Source: Candidatus Leptofilum proximum (GTDB lineage Bacteria > Chloroflexota > Anaerolineae > Promineifilales > Promineifilaceae). From it: a stretch of DNA of 64,000 bases. Below, one piece after another: positions 58,811 to 64,000 of this stretch. The DNA lies in NCBI GenBank assembly GCA_016710325.1, contig JADJXK010000002.1, forward strand, positions 1,302,001-1,366,000, in the 5' to 3' direction. Every line of letters begins with the position of its first letter. Positions within the stretch are counted from its first letter, which is position 1. Below the pieces are notes generated by a model. It searched no databases, was not told the DNA's origin, and was given only the letters and a program-made list of their open reading frames with translations. The position numbers and the translations under genes were made by a program.

Positions 58811-58854
58811 CAGATCACAAACTGCGTTCTAAAGCTGTTACAAAGCTGATCCAA
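58811..58854 (-). promoter_or_regulatory. shared 44-bp element B upstream of the USP-Kef operon (candidate OmpR-type operator)
   Basis: Second copy of the element at 52101-52144. Read on the minus strand it contains TTTGTAACAGC, TTTAGAACGCA and GTTTGTGATCTGC, three imperfect repeats about 11 bp apart. The rest of 58745-59021 holds no gene; a GC-rich imperfect dyad near 58979-59005 (CCTCGGCGCTTCGCGCCTGG) may terminate the LarA-side transcript. Confidence 0.55.
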
Positions 58855-59021
58855 TTGGGAAGTTCGTGTGGAGATCGCCAAATTGCGGTGGCCAGTTCAG
58901 CCACATTGGCAGAGCAAAAACTGGTTATAGGTCAATCAACTGACACAGAAATGTCTGGCCTCGGGCCCGGTGTATCGTCGCCTCGGCGCTTCGCGCCTGG
59001 CGACCTTACGGAACGTATACT

Positions 59022-60296
59022 TTATACCAAGGTTTCAAGGTAAGGAATTGTCATTGGGCCTTCTGGCAGTACAGCGATGGGCGTATCCGAACCGATCTCT
59101 TTACATTTTTCTTGTATGAATAGATTCATATCCGAGATTGGCTCTATCCGCACACGAGACACATCGATAGCATTCAACTCACTATAAAGAGCAACCTGGG
59201 CTTTGAGCTGCACCTGAGCCAGTTTCTGGGCCTGCCACATGTCCAACACATGGAATCCTGGGGTAAAGATCGTCTCTAATAGTGCCTGGGGTGAATCGTG
59301 TTCCACCAACAGTTTGGTGAAGTTACCGTGTTCGGGAAACCCATCGTTACAGCGGGCGGCAACGATGATTAACCCACCTTCCTGGACAATTTCAGCAGCG
59401 GCGCACATGCCTTTGACCGTTTGGTACAGGTTTTGGTCAAGCGGGTAGCCGCTGTTACTGGTGATGACAATGGGGAACGGCCGTTTACACCCCACCATCG
59501 CCGTTTCCTTGACAAACGCACAGCCCAGCTTGTGCGCGGCCAGCGGGTCACCGCAGAAGTAACGGGTAATCTGTCGTTGATGATTCAAGGTGACGTTGAT
59601 ACAGAAGTCCAGGGGAACGGCCGATCCATGTTGCTGAATTTGGGCCTGGGTCGGGTTGCCCTCCAACACGCCCCAGGTGCTTTTGGCGTGCCCAATGGCT
59701 TCGGCCCGGTGATAATGCATGATTGCCCGTATGCCAGCCACGGCCGGAAAAATCCCTTTGTAGCCGCCGGAAAACCCGGCCATAAAATGGGGTTCAATAA
59801 ACCCAACGACAATGCGCCGGTCGGCGGCCACATAGGCCTTATTCAACTGGAGCGGCACGTTCCCATCAGCGATGAACCCAACTTGCTCCAACTCATCATT
59901 ATCGTAGGCATTATGATCAACAATGCGGTAGGTGCTGGCAATTTTGGGGCCAACAAGCTGTTCGATTTCAACGGCCGTTGTGGCGCGATGGCTCCCGGTG
60001 CCAATGATAATAGTAAAGTTTTGCGCAGGAACATGGGCCAGTTCGGCAAAAAGCCAGGTGAGCAGCCGGTCTGAAGGTAACGGCCGGGTCACATCAGCAA
60101 TCACAACGGCCACGGTGTCGTCGGCGCCGATGATTCCTGCCAGGGGGGGGCTGTTGATGGGTTGGCGAACGGCCGTTTCAAATCCGGCTCGTTCATCGAC
60201 CAGCCCGGGCACAAAGTGGGGGCGTAATTCCGTGACGTGCGTAAACGGGAGATTGATTTCCAGTTCACCGTGCCCATACTGCAAGTGAGTGATCAT
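59022..60296 (-). CDS. LarA-family nickel-pincer racemase/epimerase
   Basis: A 424-aa protein of the LarA (DUF2088) family: VAVVIADVTRPLPSDRLLTW, IIIGTGSHRATTAVEIEQLV, VGFIEPHFMAGFSGGYKGIF and ITSNSGYPLDQNLYQTVKGM. The HRATT, HFMAGFSGGYKGIFPAVAG and GYPLDQNLYQ blocks carry the His and Lys residues that hold the nickel-pincer cofactor and act as acid/base. LarA interconverts L- and D-lactate; homologues act on other 2-hydroxy acids. AAGGAA precedes the ATG. It lies just downstream of fucose-pathway genes whose end product is L-lactate, which favours a lactate role. The cofactor genes larB, larC and larE are not in the window. Confidence 0.88.
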   Translation of the reverse strand: MITHLQYGHGELEINLPFTHVTELRPHFVPGLVDERAGFETAVRQPINSPPLAGIIGADDTVAVVIADVTRPLPSDRLLTWLFAELAHVPAQNFTIIIGTGSHRATTAVEIEQLVGPKIASTYRIVDHNAYDNDELEQVGFIADGNVPLQLNKAYVAADRRIVVGFIEPHFMAGFSGGYKGIFPAVAGIRAIMHYHRAEAIGHAKSTWGVLEGNPTQAQIQQHGSAVPLDFCINVTLNHQRQITRYFCGDPLAAHKLGCAFVKETAMVGCKRPFPIVITSNSGYPLDQNLYQTVKGMCAAAEIVQEGGLIIVAARCNDGFPEHGNFTKLLVEHDSPQALLETIFTPGFHVLDMWQAQKLAQVQLKAQVALYSELNAIDVSRVRIEPISDMNLFIQEKCKEIGSDTPIAVLPEGPMTIPYLETLV

Positions 60297-60331
60297 CTTT
60301 TTCCTTGTGCACCAGCCACTTTCCCGCCGAT

Positions 60332-61627
60332 TTATGCCGCCACATGCCAGATGGCCCCCAGGGGATACAGATAATCCTGGAGTGTCTCAGGCCTCATTTG
60401 AATGCTGTAGCCCGGTTGTTGGGGGGGGAGATAACGGCCGTTTCTCAAACAAACCGGATCCACAAAATGCTCGTGTAAATGATCGGCAAACTCAATCACC
60501 CGGTCTGTCATGCTGGCGCTGATGCTCACGTAATCAAACATTTGTAAATGCTGCACGTACTCACACAGCCCCACGCCGCCCGCATGAGGGCAAACGGGAA
60601 TGCCAAATTTAGCCGCCAGCAGGTAAACCACAATCACTTCGTTGACACCGCCCATGCGGCAGCTGTCAATCTGGCAAAAATCAATCGCTTCGGCCTGCAT
60701 CAACTGTTTGAACAAGACCCGGTTCATGCCATGCTCCCCGGTGGCCACTTTGATGGGATGAATGGCGCGGCGGATGGCGGCATGACCCAGCACATCGTCA
60801 GGGCTGGTTGGTTCTTCGATCCACCAGGGATCAAAGGGAGCCAGCTGCTCCATCCAGGCGATGGCCTGGGGCACATCCCAAATCTGGTTGGCATCCACCA
60901 TCAGCTTACAGTCTGGCCCAATCTCCTCCCGCACGACGCCACAACGACGCACATCATCGGCCACGTCCACACCAACCTTGATTTTGAAATGGGTCCACCC
61001 CGCAGCCAATGATTCGCGGCAAAGACGGCGAATTTTCTCATCGCTGTAGCCCAGCCAGCCAGCCGAGGTTATGTATGCCGGATAGCCATCGGCCTGTAAC
61101 TCGGCTTCGCGTTCGGCTTTGCCGCTGGCTACGGCCGTTAACATACCCAGCGCTTCTTCAGGCGTCAATACGTCGGTCACGTAGGTGAAATCGATACAAC
61201 GCACTAATTCCTCCGGCGTCATGTCGGCCAGCAGCTTCCATAACGGCTTGCCTTCGACTTTGGCCCACAAATCCCACACAGCATTGACTAAAGCGGCCGT
61301 TGCCAGATGAATGACCCCTTTCTCCGGCCCCAGCCAGCGAAACTGGCTGTCACCCACCAGTTTGCGCCAAAATAATCCCATGTTTGCCGTGATGTCTGCC
61401 AGCGATTGGCCCACAAGCAGGGCACCCAACGATTCAATCGCCGCCACACACAACTCATTGCCTCGGCCAATGGTGAACGTCATGCCATGTCCCTCGTACG
61501 CACCATCTGTGTGCAAAATCACATAAGCGGCCGAGTAATCTGGGTCCGTGTGCATGGCGTCACTGCCATCCAGCGTACGGGACGTCGGGAAACGAATATC
61601 TTTGGCTGAAATGCTCGTAATTTTCAT
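60332..61627 (-). CDS. L-fuconate dehydratase (enolase superfamily)
   Basis: A 431-aa enolase-superfamily enzyme that converts L-fuconate to 2-keto-3-deoxy-L-fuconate. The N-terminus is typical of this specificity: AKDIRFPTSRTLDGSDAMHT, DPDYSAAYVILHTD. Catalytic KxK is seen as HFKIKVG (Lys215, Lys217), metal ligands as LMVDAN (Asp245), WIEEPTSPDD (Glu271) and ATGEHG (Glu298), with the final His in PVCPHAGG. Length is normal. It is encoded 4 bp after the lactonase-like gene stop in the same operon. Confidence 0.92.
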   Translation of the reverse strand: MKITSISAKDIRFPTSRTLDGSDAMHTDPDYSAAYVILHTDGAYEGHGMTFTIGRGNELCVAAIESLGALLVGQSLADITANMGLFWRKLVGDSQFRWLGPEKGVIHLATAALVNAVWDLWAKVEGKPLWKLLADMTPEELVRCIDFTYVTDVLTPEEALGMLTAVASGKAEREAELQADGYPAYITSAGWLGYSDEKIRRLCRESLAAGWTHFKIKVGVDVADDVRRCGVVREEIGPDCKLMVDANQIWDVPQAIAWMEQLAPFDPWWIEEPTSPDDVLGHAAIRRAIHPIKVATGEHGMNRVLFKQLMQAEAIDFCQIDSCRMGGVNEVIVVYLLAAKFGIPVCPHAGGVGLCEYVQHLQMFDYVSISASMTDRVIEFADHLHEHFVDPVCLRNGRYLPPQQPGYSIQMRPETLQDYLYPLGAIWHVAA

Positions 61628-61631
61628 TTAT

Positions 61632-62480
61632 TCACTCCAATCGATAAAATGTTTGGGCATTCTCAAAAAACACCCGTTGTCTGTCTGTTTCTGACAGGGC
61701 CGAGAGCAGTGCATCGGCCGTTTCCACCCACTGCTGATAACTGGCTGCCAACTCCGACACGGGCCAATCGCCGCCAAACATCAGCCGTTGGGGGCCAAAA
61801 GCGTCGAGGGCTACGTCTAGATACGGCCGTAAATCCCCCACCGTCCAGTTCTGATGATCCGCTTCCGTTACCAGGCCAGACAATTTGCACCACACATGCG
61901 GAAACTGCGCCAGCGTGTGTATATGCGCCGCCCACGGCTCCAGCCGCCTGTCGGCGATGGCCGGTTTGCCAAAGTGATCCAGGACAAAAACTACCTCCGG
62001 GCATTGGTCGACCAACTCGATGGCGTCAATCATCTGGGGATGCTTGATGCAAATGTCGAAGCTGAAGCCAAACTGCGCCAGCTGCTGCACGCCCCGAATA
62101 AAGTCCGGCTGAGAGGCAAAACCCGGCGCTTCGGATTGAATGAGGCGGCGCACCCCTTTCACCAGGGGAAATGCTTTCAATTTTTCTAGATGGGCGGCAG
62201 TGGCTTCCTTGTTCTCCAACGGGGCAAAAGCCACAATGCCTTGAATACGCGGCTCGTTTTGGGCCAGTTGGGTTACCCAGGCCACTTCCGCCAACCCATC
62301 TTCTGGCACGCAGTCGGCCTGGACAAAGACGACTTTTTGCAGGTTAACGGCCGCTGCTGCTTGAGCTAACTGCGCCGGTAAAAAAGCGCGGTTCAGGACC
62401 GGTATCTCCTGCAACCAGGGGTAGCTTAACTGCCCCGGATCCCAAAAATGAACGTGGCTGTCTACAATACCTTTCATCAT
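61632..62480 (-). CDS. amidohydrolase, probable L-fucono-1,5-lactonase
   Basis: A protein of about 283 aa of the amidohydrolase-2 (PDC hydrolase-like) family: KGIVDSHVHFWDPGQLSYPW with HxH, VVFVQADCVPEDGLAEVAWV, VFVLDHFGKPAI, and the C-terminal RLMFGGDWPVSELA with the metal-binding Asp. Members next to fuconate dehydratase hydrolyse L-fucono-lactone to L-fuconate, so the lactonase assignment rests on family plus context. The start ATG at 62480 overlaps the stop of the upstream FAH gene (TGATG); the next ATG is 3 bp on. Confidence 0.85.
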   Translation of the reverse strand: MMKGIVDSHVHFWDPGQLSYPWLQEIPVLNRAFLPAQLAQAAAAVNLQKVVFVQADCVPEDGLAEVAWVTQLAQNEPRIQGIVAFAPLENKEATAAHLEKLKAFPLVKGVRRLIQSEAPGFASQPDFIRGVQQLAQFGFSFDICIKHPQMIDAIELVDQCPEVVFVLDHFGKPAIADRRLEPWAAHIHTLAQFPHVWCKLSGLVTEADHQNWTVGDLRPYLDVALDAFGPQRLMFGGDWPVSELAASYQQWVETADALLSALSETDRQRVFFENAQTFYRLE

Positions 62481-63286
62481 CAAACAACCCGGCACCGATT
62501 TTCTAAACGGCCGATTCCCTCGATTTCCACGACGATGACGTCGCCATCCTGCATATAAATCTGAGGATCGCGGCCCAGTCCGACGCCATGCGGCGTGCCC
62601 GTCAAAAGAACGTCGCCTGCCTCTAAGGTAAAAGCCTGCGAACAGAAGGCAATCAGCCTGGCGACAGAAAAGATCATCTCTTTTGTATTGCTGTCTTGCA
62701 TGACCTGATCATTAAGAATTGCCCGAATCGCTAATTTTTGTGGATCAGGAATTTCGTCAGCGGTCACAAAGAGGGGACCGAGGGGACAGAAGGTATCCAA
62801 CCCTTTGCCGCGAATCCATTGCCCATCGCCCAGCTGGAGATCACGCGCGCTGACGTCGTTAGCGGCCGTATATCCGGCCACAAAATTCAGCGCCTCATCT
62901 TCATGAACATTGCGGCAGTGGCGCCCAATGATGACCGCCAGTTCCGCTTCAAAGTCCACTTCTCGCGTCAGCCCCCCGGACCAAACAATATCACCGGTCG
63001 GGTCATTGATGGAAGTTGTGAACTTTGTAAACAGCAGCGGCCATTCCGGCGGCGGCGTGTTTGTCTCGCGGCAGTGGTCGAGATAATTTAATCCCACGCA
63101 GACGATTTTTCCCGGGCGGCCGATAGGGTTGAGCAAAGTCACTTCTTCCTGAGCAAGCTCGCCTTCGAGCTTGGCCGGTTTCCCCGCCAGTACGTCCGAC
63201 CAGGTGTGGCCGGTAAGCTGGATTGCCGTGCCGTTCAAGAGGCCATATCGGGGCCGCCCTTGGTAGGTAAAGCGTGCCCATTTCAT
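62480..63286 (-). CDS. fumarylacetoacetate hydrolase family, probable 2,4-diketo-3-deoxy-L-fuconate hydrolase
   Basis: A 268-aa FAH-fold hydrolase: GKIVCVGLNYLDHCRETNTP, PLLFTKFTTSINDPTGDIVW, EVDFEAELAVIIGRHCRNV with the acidic metal ligands, GYTAANDVSARDLQLGDGQW and GDVLLTGTPHGVGLGRDPQI. In the non-phosphorylating L-fucose route this enzyme cuts 2,4-diketo-3-deoxy-L-fuconate to pyruvate and L-lactate. Context (fuconate dehydratase and lactonase) supports that role over aromatic catabolism. It overlaps the SDR gene by 4 bp. Confidence 0.88.
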   Translation of the reverse strand: MKWARFTYQGRPRYGLLNGTAIQLTGHTWSDVLAGKPAKLEGELAQEEVTLLNPIGRPGKIVCVGLNYLDHCRETNTPPPEWPLLFTKFTTSINDPTGDIVWSGGLTREVDFEAELAVIIGRHCRNVHEDEALNFVAGYTAANDVSARDLQLGDGQWIRGKGLDTFCPLGPLFVTADEIPDPQKLAIRAILNDQVMQDSNTKEMIFSVARLIAFCSQAFTLEAGDVLLTGTPHGVGLGRDPQIYMQDGDVIVVEIEGIGRLENRCRVV

Positions 63287-64000
63287 GTGTTTGCCTCCTG
63301 CGGTAAACGGCCGTCGGCCAGCGCCTGCTTAAAATGAGCCACCGTGCGCGCCACCCCTTCCTGCAGCGGCGTGTCGGGCAGCGGCCCCAACAGCTCCCGC
63401 AAGGCCGAATCTTCCTGGCCATCCGGGAGCATGAGCGGCTTATCATCGTAGGTAATCCGTCCTTTGACGCCAGGAACGGCCGTTTCGATAGCCGCCACCA
63501 CTTCACGCATATGAGTGACAGACCCGGCAATGTTAAAGACGCCAGCTCCTTCATACGGTGTTCGGGCTGCCTGGATGAATATCCTGGCCACGTCATCGAC
63601 GTATTGAAAGCCGTTGTAGCCGCCGTAGGAAATGTGATAACGCTCACCCTTTGCCGCAGCCAGCATGGCCTGGGTTGGTGTCGAAGTCAGGCCCTGGTCG
63701 CGGCCGGGACCATAAATGGTGTACGGCCGTAACCCAATGCTGGCAATGGCATCGTCCTGCCAGTAAATGCGAGCCGTCCCTTCGTTGGCCTGTTTGAAAA
63801 CCCCGTAGAGGTTGTGCGGATGCAGCGGCGCATCGTCTGACAGCCGGGCTGCGGCATATTCGTCTTTATGGCCAAAGACGGCCACGCTGCTGGCATAAGT
63901 GACCTGGCGCAGCCCCACTTTTTTGGCCGCTTCAAAGATGTTCACCGTGCCCACCACGTTAACGGCCGCTCCCAGCGGTGGGTTTGCCTTGCAGAAAGGC
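63283..64000 (-). CDS. NAD-dependent epimerase/dehydratase (extended SDR), 5' end cut by window edge
   Basis: The visible 239 codons lack the N-terminal NAD-binding glycine motif, which lies beyond 64000. Present are GAAVNVVGTVNIFEAAKK, VTYASSVAVFGHKDEY, an active-site Tyr region NLYGVFKQANEGTARIYW (YxxxK as Y-G-V-F-K), and SIGLRPYTIYGPGRDQGLTS. The C-terminus has RITYDDKPLMLPDGQEDSAL. It is an extended SDR acting on a sugar or sugar nucleotide; in this operon a role in fucose or uronate handling is plausible but unproven. The frame stays open to the edge, so the start is outside the window. Confidence 0.85.
   Translation of the reverse strand, partial: PFCKANPPLGAAVNVVGTVNIFEAAKKVGLRQVTYASSVAVFGHKDEYAAARLSDDAPLHPHNLYGVFKQANEGTARIYWQDDAIASIGLRPYTIYGPGRDQGLTSTPTQAMLAAAKGERYHISYGGYNGFQYVDDVARIFIQAARTPYEGAGVFNIAGSVTHMREVVAAIETAVPGVKGRITYDDKPLMLPDGQEDSALRELLGPLPDTPLQEGVARTVAHFKQALADGRLPQEANT

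Noticed and set aside
58979..59005. A strong terminator between the LarA and USP operons
   Set aside because: There is a GC-rich dyad but no T-run on either strand; mentioned only as a possibility.

Overview
The window looks like a chromosome segment of a Chloroflexota bacterium (Anaerolineae-like). This is an inference from the gene set: a contractile-injection locus with BTAD-type (SARP-like) regulators, a DUF4332 remnant and NarL-type two-component pairs. It also rests on a strikingly over-represented 8-bp palindrome, ACGGCCGT, found more than 60 times inside and between genes. No rRNA, complete tRNA or CRISPR array was seen.

Layout. (1) 1-4245, minus strand: an AI-2E-type permease cut by the window edge, a cupin, three small stress or envelope proteins (YtxH-like, GlsB/YeaQ-like, CsbD) and a NarL-type two-component pair. 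(2) 4419-4990: a boundary zone with a truncated SpoIIE-type phosphatase, a tRNA-Pro-like 3'-end fragment and an ISAs1 transposase remnant. (3) 4983-26692, minus strand: a complete-looking extracellular contractile injection system (eCIS; AFP/PVC/CIS-type). In transcription order it has a BTAD regulator, a 96-aa ORF, an AAA+ ATPase, a DUF4157 effector, a tail-cap protein, two sheaths, a tube, an assembly protein joined to DUF6760 by a probable -1 frameshift, and a second tube. A Pro-rich protein, a LysM tube-baseplate adaptor, gpD/gpV-like spike parts, PAAR, gp25, two J-like baseplate proteins, a tail-I-like protein, an S74 autoprocessing fibre and a coiled-coil protein follow. (4) 26844-31658: accessory genes, including a T-rich secreted protein and a BTAD/NB-ARC/TPR regulator. 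(5) 31676-33550: an IS4-type remnant, an IS630 element with two frameshifts, a second tRNA-Pro-like fragment and a terminator. (6) 33849-40595, plus strand: a patchy region with a universal stress protein, a DASS anion transporter, small membrane proteins, pseudogenes and two integron attC-like palindromic elements. (7) 40665-45477: a NarL-type signalling cluster with one intact kinase, one kinase lacking its ATPase domain and a stand-alone receiver, then a class-C beta-lactamase-fold hydrolase. A third tRNA-Pro-like fragment and a terminator follow. (8) 45740-58744, minus strand: a full seven-subunit Mrp Na+/H+ antiporter operon led by a CBS protein, then a USP / Kef-type antiporter / site-2 protease / histidine kinase / OmpR-type regulator operon. 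A shared 44-bp element precedes both operons. (9) 59022-64000, minus strand: a LarA-type racemase and genes matching the non-phosphorylating L-fucose pathway, ending in an SDR gene cut by the edge.

How it fits together. The eCIS genes make one syringe-like particle plus at least one cargo, an AT-rich DUF4157 protein whose C-terminal half resembles a clan CD cysteine protease. The island is bracketed by direct repeats of a tRNA-Pro-like 3' end and by IS debris, which suggests acquisition by transfer. The Mrp and Kef operons look like one cation/pH-stress regulon under the adjacent OmpR-type system. The fucose genes convert L-fuconate derivatives to pyruvate and lactate, with LarA plausibly acting on the lactate.
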